Shown: one piece after another, positions 15,901 through 24,900 of the stretch | How positions within the stretch are numbered: the first letter of the stretch is position 1 | How the letters are laid out: the number at the start of each line of letters is the position of its first letter | NCBI GenBank assembly: GCA_902782125.1 | Contig: CACZMA010000004.1 | Span: 1 to 64,000, forward strand | Origin: Oscillospiraceae bacterium | Lineage (GTDB): Bacteria > Bacillota > Clostridia > Saccharofermentanales > Saccharofermentanaceae | Length of the DNA stretch: 64,000 nt | Direction: 5' to 3' | The notes under the pieces: generated by a model | The model's database searches: none | What the model was told of the DNA's origin: nothing | What the model saw: the letters and a program-made list of their open reading frames with translations, nothing else | Translations under genes and position numbers: made by a program

Positions 15901-17538
15901 ATGCCGGTAACCGATTTGCTCAGACGAAATAGCAGAGAACACGGTGATGAGGTGGCTCTCATTGAGCTCAACCCCACAATGGAGGACACCAGGAAGATCT
16001 CTTTCAAGGAGTTCGACCTCGTTCAGCAGACTTCTCCCAGGCCGTACCGCAGGCAGATCACGTGGAAGGTTTTCGATGAGAAGAGTAACCGTGTGGCAAA
16101 CATGCTCCTCGACAGAGGCATCACCAAGGGCGACAGGGTAGCGATACTCATGTTCAACTGCCTCGAGTGGCTCCCGATCTATTTCGGCATCCTGAAGACA
16201 GGCGCCATCGCTGTTCCTTTCAATTTCCGTTATACGGCAAACGAGATATCCTACTGCGCAGACCTTGCTGATGTATCGGTCTTGATCTTCGGTGAGGAGT
16301 TCGTGGACAGACTTACCATCAACGCAGACGACATTGCCAAGAACCGCCTTCTTATCTACGTAGGCGAGGGCCAGGCTCCGGAGTTTGCAGAGAGCTACTG
16401 GCACATGGTAGCTGATTATTCCAGCGAGGATCCCGATATCGCTCTTACGAACGAGGATCTTGCAGCGATATATTTCTCTTCCGGCACGACCGGATTCCCC
16501 AAGGCCATCCTTCACCCGCACCTGTCACTGTATCAGGCGGCAGAGATGGAGGCCGTACACCACGAGACTACCAAGGATGACTGCTTCCTCTGCATTCCTC
16601 CGCTTTACCATACAGGCGCGAAATTCCACTGGATGGGTTCTCTCTGGACCTGCAGCAGGGCAGTCCTTCTCAAGGGCACCAAGCCTGACATGATCCTCAA
16701 GGCGGTATCAGACGAGCACTGCACGATCGTATGGCTCCTCGTTCCGTGGGCACAGGACATCCTTGATGCACTGGACAGAGGCGACATCAAGCTTGCTGAC
16801 TATCAGCTCGATCAGTGGCGGCTCATGCATATCGGCGCACAGCCCGTACCTCCGTCACTGATCCGTCACTGGAAGGAATACTTCCCGAAGCATCAGTACG
16901 ATACGAACTACGGTCTGTCCGAGTCCACCGGCCCGGGCTGCGTTCATCTCGGCCTCGAGAACACTCACAAGGTCGGCGCGATCGGCGTTCCGGGTTACCG
17001 CTGGGAGTGTAAGATCGTTGACGACAACGGCAACGAAGTAAAGCGCGGCGAAGTCGGTGAACTCTGCGTTAAGGGCCCCGGCGTAATGCTCGAATACTAT
17101 AAGAACCCGAAGGCAACAGCCGAGACACTCAGAGACGGCTGGCTCTTCACGGGTGATATGGCCATGCAGGACGAGGACGGATTCTATTTCCTCGTTGACC
17201 GTAAGAAGGACCTCATCGTATCAGGCGGCGAGAATATCTATCCCGTCGAGATCGAGAACTTCCTGCAGGAATATCCGAAGGTCAAGGATGTAGCAGTCAT
17301 CGGACTTCCCGATAAGCGTCTGGGTGAGATCACCGGCGCCATCGTCGAGATCCAGCCCGGCAGCGACTGCACGGTTGAGGAACTCGAGAAGTTCTGCAAC
17401 CAGCTTCCCCGCTACAAGCGCCCCAAGAAGATCATCCTCGCTGACGTTCCGAGGAATGCCACAGGTAAGATCGAGAAGCCGGCGCTCCGTAAGAAATACG
17501 GTGCCGAGAGGCTCGTTGAGCAGGAGAACCGCTCGTAA
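15901..17538 (+). CDS. AMP-dependent acyl-CoA synthetase
   Basis: A 545-residue class I adenylate-forming enzyme, full length. The P-loop is YFSSGTTGFPKAILHPH near residue 195, the A5 region is TNYGLSESTGPG, the A7 region is GWLFTGDMAMQDEDGFYFLVDRK in two parts, and the C-terminal catalytic lysine lies in PRNATGKIEKPALRK. It activates a carboxylic acid to acyl-AMP and then acyl-CoA in the cytoplasm. Medium- or long-chain fatty or aryl acids are possible. AGGAGG lies 7 nt before the start. A sodium:solute symporter gene follows by 78 bp and could import its substrate. Confidence 0.88.
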   Translation: MPVTDLLRRNSREHGDEVALIELNPTMEDTRKISFKEFDLVQQTSPRPYRRQITWKVFDEKSNRVANMLLDRGITKGDRVAILMFNCLEWLPIYFGILKTGAIAVPFNFRYTANEISYCADLADVSVLIFGEEFVDRLTINADDIAKNRLLIYVGEGQAPEFAESYWHMVADYSSEDPDIALTNEDLAAIYFSSGTTGFPKAILHPHLSLYQAAEMEAVHHETTKDDCFLCIPPLYHTGAKFHWMGSLWTCSRAVLLKGTKPDMILKAVSDEHCTIVWLLVPWAQDILDALDRGDIKLADYQLDQWRLMHIGAQPVPPSLIRHWKEYFPKHQYDTNYGLSESTGPGCVHLGLENTHKVGAIGVPGYRWECKIVDDNGNEVKRGEVGELCVKGPGVMLEYYKNPKATAETLRDGWLFTGDMAMQDEDGFYFLVDRKKDLIVSGGENIYPVEIENFLQEYPKVKDVAVIGLPDKRLGEITGAIVEIQPGSDCTVEELEKFCNQLPRYKRPKKIILADVPRNATGKIEKPALRKKYGAERLVEQENRS

Positions 17539-17551
17539 ATCAAGATATCAG

Positions 17552-17590
17552 GCCTGCTTCAGATGCATATGCATCCGGGGCAGGCTTAAT
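17552..17590 (+). terminator. weak hairpin between acyl-CoA synthetase and symporter genes
   Basis: GCCTGC (17552-17557) pairs with GCAGGC (17580-17585), and ATGCATATGCAT lies inside. The tail TTAATTTAT is a poor T-run. It could attenuate rather than stop transcription into the symporter gene. Confidence 0.35.
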
Positions 17591-17616
17591 TTATAAACAA
17601 AGGGTGTGTTAAAGGT

Positions 17617-19179
17617 ATGGTAGTAAAGATTATCTTTCTGATCATCTTCTTCGCGGTCATGATCGGCATCGGTGTCATGACACGTAAGAAGGCCAACAGT
17701 GTCGAGGGATTCGTTCTCGGCGGCAGATCCGCTGGTCCGTGGCTCACGGCTTTCGGATATGGTACGTCGTATTTCTCTGCGGTTGTATTCATCGGTTATG
17801 CCGGTCAGTTCGGTTATAAGTACGGTGTGTCTTCCACATGGATCGGTATCGGCAACGCAGTCATCGGTTCGCTCCTCGCATGGATCGTCCTCGGACGCCG
17901 CACGAGAGTCATGACAAAGCATCTGGATTCGAAGACGATGCCGGACTTCTTCGGCAAGAGATTCGACAGCAAGGCGCTCAGGGTCGCTGCTGCCCTCATC
18001 TCGTTCGTCTTCCTGATCCCTTATACATCTTCAGTCTATAACGGTCTGTCCATACTCTTCAACATGGCATTCAATATCGACTATAAGGTCTGCATCATCG
18101 TAATGGCAGCACTTACCTGTGTATATGTCATCCTTGGCGGTTATATGGCTACCGTTGCAAATGACTTTATTCAGGGTATCGTAATGCTCTTCGGTATCGT
18201 TGCGATTATTGCGACGGTCCTCAGCAACAACGGCGGCTTCATGCAGGCTCTCACAACGCTCTCGCAGCAGCCTTCCGATCCCGATGTATCTGCGGGATTG
18301 CAGGGTGCGTTCGTATCGTTCTTCGGACCTGATCCGCTGAACCTTCTGGGCGTAGTCATCCTGACCTCTCTAGGTACGTGGGGACTTCCTCAGATGGTCG
18401 GCAAGTTCTATGCCATCAAGGATGAGAAGTCGATCAAGGCCGGTACGGTCATCTCCACGGCTTTCGCTACTATCGTTGCAGGCGGCTGCTACTTCCTAGG
18501 CGGATTCGGCAGACTCTATTCTTCCAACCCTGCGATCTACAAGGAGAACGGCGTTGATGTCAATTTTGACGCCATCGTTCCCACGATGCTCTCAGGTCTT
18601 CCTGATGTCCTTATCGGCGTAGTCATCGTTCTCGTTCTCTCGGCTTCGATGTCCACGCTCTCATCACTCGTTCTGACATCAAGTTCGACGGTAACACTCG
18701 ACCTTATCGCTCTGATCGGCAACAAGAAGGGCGAGGACAAGAAGAAGGTAGACAAGAGGAACCTTGTTACAATGAGACTCCTGCTCGTATTCTTCATCGT
18801 AGTATCCGTAGCGCTCTCGCTCAATCCGCCTACGTTCATCGCACAGCTCATGGGTTACTCATGGGGCGCGCTCGCTGGTTCGTTCCTCGCACCGTTCCTT
18901 TGGGGACTCTACTGGAAGAAGACCACAAAGCTCTCCGTATGGGCATGCTTTGTTGCCGGCGTAGGTCTCACGGTATCCAACATGATATTCCACTTCGTTG
19001 CATCTCCGATCAACATGGGTGCGATCACGATGCTCGCAGGTCTTGTCATCGTTCCGCTCGTAAGCCTTATCACTCCGAAGCTTGGTGACGATAAGGTAGA
19101 GGGCATCTTCGCCTGCTACAACGAGAAGGTATCCATCGAGAAGAAATACAGCCTCGAGGAGAACGAAGGAGAGAACTGA
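17617..19179 (+). CDS. sodium:solute symporter family protein
   Basis: A 520-residue membrane protein with about 13 helices, the usual size of the SSS family (PutP/PanF/ActP). Family landmarks include VEGFVLGGRSAGPWLTAFGYGTSYFSAVVF near residue 30 (shown in part: the GGRS and SYFSA segments), GGYMATVANDFIQGIVM, and VLSASMSTLSSLVLTSSS, which carries sodium-site serines. It should import an organic acid, amino acid or vitamin with sodium. Its position after the acyl-CoA synthetase gene suggests a carboxylate substrate, which is inference. A strong terminator follows 24 bp after the stop. Confidence 0.88.
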   Translation: MVVKIIFLIIFFAVMIGIGVMTRKKANSVEGFVLGGRSAGPWLTAFGYGTSYFSAVVFIGYAGQFGYKYGVSSTWIGIGNAVIGSLLAWIVLGRRTRVMTKHLDSKTMPDFFGKRFDSKALRVAAALISFVFLIPYTSSVYNGLSILFNMAFNIDYKVCIIVMAALTCVYVILGGYMATVANDFIQGIVMLFGIVAIIATVLSNNGGFMQALTTLSQQPSDPDVSAGLQGAFVSFFGPDPLNLLGVVILTSLGTWGLPQMVGKFYAIKDEKSIKAGTVISTAFATIVAGGCYFLGGFGRLYSSNPAIYKENGVDVNFDAIVPTMLSGLPDVLIGVVIVLVLSASMSTLSSLVLTSSSTVTLDLIALIGNKKGEDKKKVDKRNLVTMRLLLVFFIVVSVALSLNPPTFIAQLMGYSWGALAGSFLAPFLWGLYWKKTTKLSVWACFVAGVGLTVSNMIFHFVASPINMGAITMLAGLVIVPLVSLITPKLGDDKVEGIFACYNEKVSIEKKYSLEENEGEN

Positions 19180-19203
19180 GACTCCGTTAACTTCAGTACA
19201 CAG

Positions 19204-19231
19204 CGCCGTCCGGCTTCGGGCGGCGTTTTTG
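19204..19231 (+). terminator. intrinsic terminator after the symporter gene
   Basis: A 9-bp stem (19204-19212 with 19217-19225) with one G-T pair, loop GCTT, followed by TTTTTG. Confidence 0.88.
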
Positions 19232-19249
19232 TTTGGCTTATGCCGGAGT

Positions 19250-19299
19250 GTTACTGCGTATGTACAGCAGCGCGGTACACCCGTAGTAACAAACGGGTG
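19250..19299. repeat. two overlapping, mutually exclusive hairpins upstream of the metal operon
   Basis: GTTACTGCG (19250-19258) pairs with CGTAGTAAC (19282-19290) with one mismatch, and inside it TGTAC (19261-19265) pairs with GTACA (19275-19279). The right arm overlaps CACCCGT (19278-19284), which pairs perfectly with ACGGGTG (19293-19299). The element lies after the symporter terminator and before the arsR-type promoter, so neither neighbouring transcript obviously contains it. Confidence 0.5.
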
Positions 19300-19319
19300 A
19301 TTAAAAGCGAATTTGAGTA

Positions 19320-19383
19320 TTGACATACGGTATGGGAAGGGATAACATATGACCGAACAAACATATGAGCAATTATTCATATG
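19320..19383 (+). promoter_or_regulatory. promoter and ArsR-type operator of the metal-resistance operon
   Basis: TTGACA (19320-19325), a 17-bp spacer and TAACAT (19343-19348) form a promoter. Just downstream, 19362-19383 is a 22-bp palindrome, catatgagcaa/ttattcatatg, with only two mismatched pairs. Its ATATGA..TCATAT form resembles SmtB/CadC/CzrA operators. Placement over the start of transcription fits repression by the gene it precedes. Confidence 0.75.
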
Positions 19384-19398
19384 AAAGGAGAACGAAGA

Positions 19399-19728
19399 AT
19401 GCCGCACGATCACAGCAACATCCTCAATCACGTAAAAGCAGAGCTTCCCAAGGACGAACTTCTTCAGGACTTAGGAGATCTGTTCAAGATCTTCGGTGAT
19501 ACAACACGCATCAAGATCATGTACGCGCTCCATGAAGATGAGATGTGCGTCTGTGCGATCTCCGAGCTCCTCGGCATGACTCAGTCTGCTGTATCACATC
19601 AGCTTAAGACGCTCAAGACTGCCAATCTCGTTAAGAGCAGACGCGACGGCAAGACGATCTATTACAGCATCGCTGACGATCATGTAAGAACGATAATCGC
19701 TCTCGGATTTGAACACATTACAGAGTAA
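19399..19728 (+). CDS. ArsR/SmtB-family metal-responsive repressor (CadC-like)
   Basis: A 109-residue winged-helix protein. The ATG at 19399 has AAAGGAG 8 nt upstream and is preferred over the one at 19381, which lies in the operator. IFGDTTRIKIMYALH begins the DNA-binding domain, and SAVSHQLKTLKTANLVKSRR is the recognition helix and wing. MCVCAISELL gives the alpha-3 cysteine pair. DDHVRTIIALGFEHITE gives the alpha-5 Asp/His and His/Glu zinc site. Both sites together point to Zn/Cd/Pb sensing. It leads an operon with an HMA protein and a P1B ATPase and likely represses it. Confidence 0.88.
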   Translation: MPHDHSNILNHVKAELPKDELLQDLGDLFKIFGDTTRIKIMYALHEDEMCVCAISELLGMTQSAVSHQLKTLKTANLVKSRRDGKTIYYSIADDHVRTIIALGFEHITE

Positions 19729-19739
19729 GGAGAACCACT

Positions 19740-19958
19740 ATGAAGAAGACATTTGAGTTAGAAGATCTGGACTGCGCTAACTGCGCCATGAAGATGCAGG
19801 AAGCTGTTAAGAAGATCCCTGGAGTCATCGACTGCGAAGTTAACTTCATGACACAGAAGATGAAGCTCGAAGCAGAAGATGATGTATTTGACGATGTGCT
19901 TAAGAAGGCAGTCAAAGAGATCTCGAAGGTTGAACCCGATTGCACGGTAATTATCTGA
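19740..19958 (+). CDS. free-standing heavy-metal-associated (HMA) domain protein
   Basis: A 72-residue ferredoxin-fold HMA domain. The metal-binding pair lies in DLDCANCAMKM (Cys 11 and 14) and the second half has VNFMTQKMKLE, as in CopZ or the N-terminal domain of CadA. It sits 11 bp after the repressor gene and 1 bp before a P1B ATPase that has no HMA domain of its own. It therefore looks like the ATPase's metal-binding domain encoded separately. It probably delivers or buffers Zn/Cd in the cytoplasm. AAGGAG precedes the start. Confidence 0.85.
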   Translation: MKKTFELEDLDCANCAMKMQEAVKKIPGVIDCEVNFMTQKMKLEAEDDVFDDVLKKAVKEISKVEPDCTVII

Positions 19959-19959
19959 T

Positions 19960-21846
19960 ATGAAAAACAAACTCACCCGTAAACAGAAGAAACTCCTTAC
20001 AAGGATAATAGTCGCGGCGGTGCTTTTCGCCGGGATGATGGTGGCAGACCACTTGGTAGAGATCCCGTGGTTTATCTCGCTTCCGATGTTCGCAGTGCCT
20101 TATCTTATCTGCGGATACGACGTGCTCCTCGCGGCGTTCAAGAACATCGCGCACGGTCAGGTCTTCGACGAGCGCTTTCTCATGATGGTAGCGACAGTCG
20201 GTGCTTTCGGTGCCGGAGAGTACCCGGAAGCTGCGGCGGTAATGCTCTTCTATCAGACGGGTGAGCTCTTCCAGGGCATAGCGGTCGGAAGATCGCGTAA
20301 GTCCATCGCGAAGCTCATGGACATCAGGCCCGACTATGCTGTAGTCATAAGAGACGGTAAGGAAGAGACCGTATCTCCCGATGAAGTTGCTTTGGGCGAG
20401 ACGATCCTCGTTAAGCCGGGCGAGAAGATCCCGCTGGACGGCGTTGTCACTGAGGGCGCGAGTTCGGTCAACACCGCAGCGCTCACGGGCGAATCTGCTC
20501 CCGTTGATGTAGCGGTAAGCGAGAGCGTCATCTCGGGCACGCTCAATCTCACGGGTGTCATCAAGGTCAGGACGACAAGCACCTTCGGCGAGAGCACTGT
20601 CTCGAAGATCCTGGAGCTCGTCGAGAACTCGTCTTCCAAAAAGGCGAGAGTCGAGAACTTCATCACCAAGTTTGCCAAGTGGTACACGCCCTGCGTTGTT
20701 ATCGCAGCCGTGCTCCTGGCGGTAGTTCCTCCGGTAATACTCGGCATCGGAAGCTGGGACATCTGGAAGAAATGGCTTACCAGAGCATGCGTATTCCTTG
20801 TTGTATCCTGCCCTTGCGCACTTGTAGTATCGGTACCGCTGTCTTTCTTCGGCGGCATCGGCGGCGCTTCAAAGGCCGGCATCCTCATCAAGGGCGCGAA
20901 CTATATGGAACAGATGGCTAAGGTCGATACTGTGGTCTTCGATAAGACCGGAACCCTTACCAGAGGTGTGTTCAAGATCGACGATATCCATCCCAACCTC
21001 ATCGAGAAGGATGAACTGCTCGATATCGCGGCTGCTGCAGAGAGCTTCTCTTCGCACCCGGTGGCACAGTCGATCGTCCGCGCACATGAAGGTCATATCG
21101 ATAAGAACAGGATCGGCAGGGTAGAGGAGATCGCCGGAAAGGGCGTCCTCGCTGAAGTTGACGGGTCCGATTACTATGTCGGTAACGGAGCACTGATGGA
21201 GCTTTGCAAGGCTGACTGGCACGACTGCCACCTGACCGGAAACATAATACATATCGCGCGTAAGACGGAAGAAGGCTCGGAGTATCTCGGCCACATCATA
21301 ATCAACGATGAGATCAAGGAAGACTCCAAGGAGGCCATGGACGACCTCAAGAGCCTCGGTGTTAAGCGTCTGGTCATGCTGACAGGCGACAAGAAGAATG
21401 TCGCGGAGAGCGTTGCAGGCAAACTGGGCCTTACGGATCACTATGCCGAACTCCTGCCTGCGGATAAGGTCTCCAAGGTGGAAGAACTCCTGGGCGGCGA
21501 AGGCAAGCTGGCATTCGTGGGAGACGGCATCAACGATGCGCCGGTTCTCATGAGGGCTGATGTGGGCATAGCAATGGGCGCCATGGGTTCCGATGCTGCC
21601 ATAGAGTCGGCGGACATCGTCCTGATGGATGACAAGCCGTCGAAGATCGCGGACAGCATAAGGATCTCGAGGAAGACGATGCGCATCGTCAAGGAGAACG
21701 TGGTCTTCGCACTCGGCGTCAAGGCCCTGATCCTGGTGCTCGGAGCCCTCGGTATCGCCAATATGTGGTTTGCCGTATTCGGAGACGTCGGAGTCCTCAT
21801 TATCGCCATATTGAACGCTGTAAGGACCATGCGGGTCAGGAAATAA
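19960..21846 (+). CDS. P1B-type heavy-metal translocating ATPase (Zn/Cd/Pb type)
   Basis: A 628-residue membrane ATPase. The metal-site CPC motif is SCPCALVVSVP near residue 284, the phosphorylation site DKTGTLTRG lies at 328, the actuator TGES in AALTGESAPVD, the SHPVAQSIV His-Pro motif near 365, and GDGINDAPVLMRADVGIAMG near 522. With eight expected helices it exports divalent soft metals, as CadA and ZntA do. The usual N-terminal HMA domain is missing: the protein starts with a basic stretch and then helix 1. The preceding 72-residue HMA gene supplies it. Same operon as the ArsR-type repressor. Confidence 0.9.
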   Translation: MKNKLTRKQKKLLTRIIVAAVLFAGMMVADHLVEIPWFISLPMFAVPYLICGYDVLLAAFKNIAHGQVFDERFLMMVATVGAFGAGEYPEAAAVMLFYQTGELFQGIAVGRSRKSIAKLMDIRPDYAVVIRDGKEETVSPDEVALGETILVKPGEKIPLDGVVTEGASSVNTAALTGESAPVDVAVSESVISGTLNLTGVIKVRTTSTFGESTVSKILELVENSSSKKARVENFITKFAKWYTPCVVIAAVLLAVVPPVILGIGSWDIWKKWLTRACVFLVVSCPCALVVSVPLSFFGGIGGASKAGILIKGANYMEQMAKVDTVVFDKTGTLTRGVFKIDDIHPNLIEKDELLDIAAAAESFSSHPVAQSIVRAHEGHIDKNRIGRVEEIAGKGVLAEVDGSDYYVGNGALMELCKADWHDCHLTGNIIHIARKTEEGSEYLGHIIINDEIKEDSKEAMDDLKSLGVKRLVMLTGDKKNVAESVAGKLGLTDHYAELLPADKVSKVEELLGGEGKLAFVGDGINDAPVLMRADVGIAMGAMGSDAAIESADIVLMDDKPSKIADSIRISRKTMRIVKENVVFALGVKALILVLGALGIANMWFAVFGDVGVLIIAILNAVRTMRVRK

Positions 21847-21939
21847 TGTAACAAGCCTGAAACCTAAGGATTACCTCATAAATGTTACAATTATCGTAGC
21901 CCATTGTGGCATAATACTTGTAAATAAATGGGGGACACT

Positions 21940-24900
21940 ATGGATTTTACGTATTCTAACGACGGTTTCTTGCCATATGATTCCTTTGACTATATCTACA
22001 GTGAACGCGAATTGCCGGAGTTCGGCAAGGTAGCATCACCTTATATGAAGCCTCTTACGACATGGAGATTCTTCCTCGCGAGAGGTCAGTCAGAGATACC
22101 GTTCGGTGTTGAGAAGAAGTCATATGACGACAGTGAGTGGGCGCTCATCAATACGCCTTCGACCTGGCAGACGGAAGGTTACGGCCTGCCGCAGAATCTT
22201 ATCTATGACTATCCCCAGCGCCTTAAGGACGAAGACGACAAGAAGGAACTCACGATAAGCGACAGGTTCATCCTCCAGTCCAACACTGCTGACGATGACG
22301 AAGTCGGTATCTACAGGAGTACCGTCGTCTTCACCAAAGATGATCTCGAGAGAGCGATCTACATCGAGACTTCCGGTATCTGCGGCAGCTTCAGGGTCTA
22401 TGTCAATGACAGGCTCGTAGCAGATTCCCACGCCATCTATACCCGTAAGAAGCTCCTCATCTCGGAGTTCGTTACGGAAGGCGTCAACCTCATCGTTATA
22501 GTCGTTAACCGCTATGACAGAGACGAATCCGGTCATGTCATCCTCGACTCGATGAACTACGGCTTCTCCGGTATCTTCAGACCCATCATGATCGTAATGG
22601 ATTCGCTCCTCGAGCTGTCCAATGTCCATATCAAGCTTGAATACGTGCCCGAGGCATATATCAACGAAGTCGCGAAGCTCGGCGGACTCGCTGAGGCAGG
22701 CAAGGTCGCGAGAGTTCCTCACGGCAACTTCATGATAAGGGTCGACTTCCAGCTCAAGAACCACACCAACTTTATGATCCCTTATTCTGTAAGGATCTCG
22801 GTGCTCGAGGCTCGCGCGGAATACGATCCGTATAAACTTCCGTTTGTTGCCATCAAGGACCAGGGCAAGCCTGCTGTAGGCGTAGTTGATGCTCTGAAAG
22901 AGACCAGGGCTCAGACAGAGTTCGTGGCCCTCGACGTAGCTCAGTGGTCTGACTGCACACCTGTCCAGTACGACATGGTCTTCGAGGTGCTCAACGCCGA
23001 GAACAAAGTCGTCTGCGCGAAGAAGAAGAGATTCGGATTCAGGACGACCGAAGTCGTTCACGATAAGCTGAACATCAACGACAGGCGCGTAACGCTCCAG
23101 CTCACGCATTACTATGAATTCGATCCTGCCGAAGGTATCGCTGTCCCTCAGGACAGGATCAGGCAGGACATCATCATGATGAAGAGAGTCGGCATCAACG
23201 GCGTCATCGCAGACGGTTTCCCGCTGTCCGACGATTTCCTTAACCTGTGCGACCAGTACGGTATGTACGTCATCGCGACGTCCTATCCTTCCGTCATGCG
23301 CGACTATGTCGAAAGTGCCATGAACCATCCCTCTGTAGTCATGTGGGGCGTTCAGAACTACAACTTCGATCCTGACCATGCTTCAGGTGCCAAGCACGGC
23401 TGCATGCTCATAGACGACACGAGACCCTGGTACTGCGAAGCAGAAGGCCACCTTGTAGCAAGGAGCCGCAGCTCCAAGACCATCGAGGCATCTTCCGACA
23501 TGAAGCCGCTTCCGGGTGAAGCAGGTGCCGTATATGGTCCCTGGGTTGATCTGTGCCTCGACAGGAATATTGTTTTCGGGAAGAACAAGACCGGCAAGAA
23601 CCTCTTCGAGACCATCCCCGGCCGTACCAGGTTCACGGACGACGATACGATGTACAAGTGGATACACCACGCGGATCTCGTCGGCGGAAAGCAGAAGGAG
23701 AATTCATGTATCGGACAGGGTATCGTCGACAGCGACAGAAACCCGCACCCGGTATATCTCGATATCAAGAAGCAGTGTCAGACGATAAGCATTTTCGCGA
23801 ACGCAGGAGATCCGACGAACCTGACGATGCGCAATACCAACCCGTTCGCATATACGGAGGAACTCGACATCGAGTGGAAGATCCTGATGGGCGGTCAGAC
23901 GATCGTCTCGGGAAGAGGTTCCATCGGTGAGATCGAGCCTTACGGTTCAAGGACTCTGAGATTCCCGTTCGAGGTGGAGATGTTCCTTACCCCCGGATGG
24001 GCAGGCGACAAGCCTGAGTTCGTCGAGATGTATGCAAAGGGATTGTCCCACGAGCTCGTATTCGATATCACGCTCAAGCTGCACAAGGATACTTATTATG
24101 CGCGTGCAGGTTATGAGGTTGCTTTCTTCCAGGAGATCCTCGCAGAAGAGATCGCAAGCCCGGCAGGAACAGGCCCGTCCATCAGGAACGGTCTTAAGCA
24201 GGGGGCATCTGTTACCGCTCCCCAGCTCGGAGCAGGATCTGCGATGTCTGCTCATGATGAGAATCTCGCGCTCAAGGCTGCAGGTGCCGATGAGCAGTCC
24301 GAGGTAATGGACGAGATCCCCGAAGGCGACATCATCGGCCTTAATACAGTCAATGAAGAAGGCCTCGTGGAAGAGCCTATCATCAATGCAATGCCCGAAT
24401 CAGTCGAGTCCATCACGGAGGAGATCATCACAGAGGTCATCAACCGCGCTTCGATCACGACCGGTTCTGACGGTATCTGCCTGGGCAACAGCGACAGGAA
24501 GATCGGATTCTCGAGAGAACAGGGAGGATGCTCGAAGCTTGAAGTAGACGGCTTCAACTTCATCAAGGGTTCGTTCCTGCCGAGCTTCTACAGATGCCCT
24601 TCCAACATCGACAGAATGGATAAGAGCTTCGTCCTTGCGAAGACGATCTTCTCGCCTGAGACGGACTACGAGCACATCCAGGAGACACTCCAGTTCAAGA
24701 GCAGCAATTACGGCATCAAGGACGGCGTCTTCAACATGGTATCCGTATATAAGTCTTTCGCCATGAAGGGCGATGTCATCATGTACTACGAAGTGCCTTC
24801 TGCAGATACTCTGCGCGTGACGCTTAACTTCACACCGAAGTACGATATGGTCAGATACGGCATCAGATTCAGGATCGTAAAGGGCGATGTCCTCTGTTCC

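Noticed and set aside
22120..23379. Long antisense open frame (419 codons) inside the LacZ-like gene
   Set aside because: It is a mirror of a well-supported coding frame, has no ribosome site and no recognisable domain. Similar antisense frames occur at 42069-43043, 8699-9757 and 4557-5432 for the same reason.
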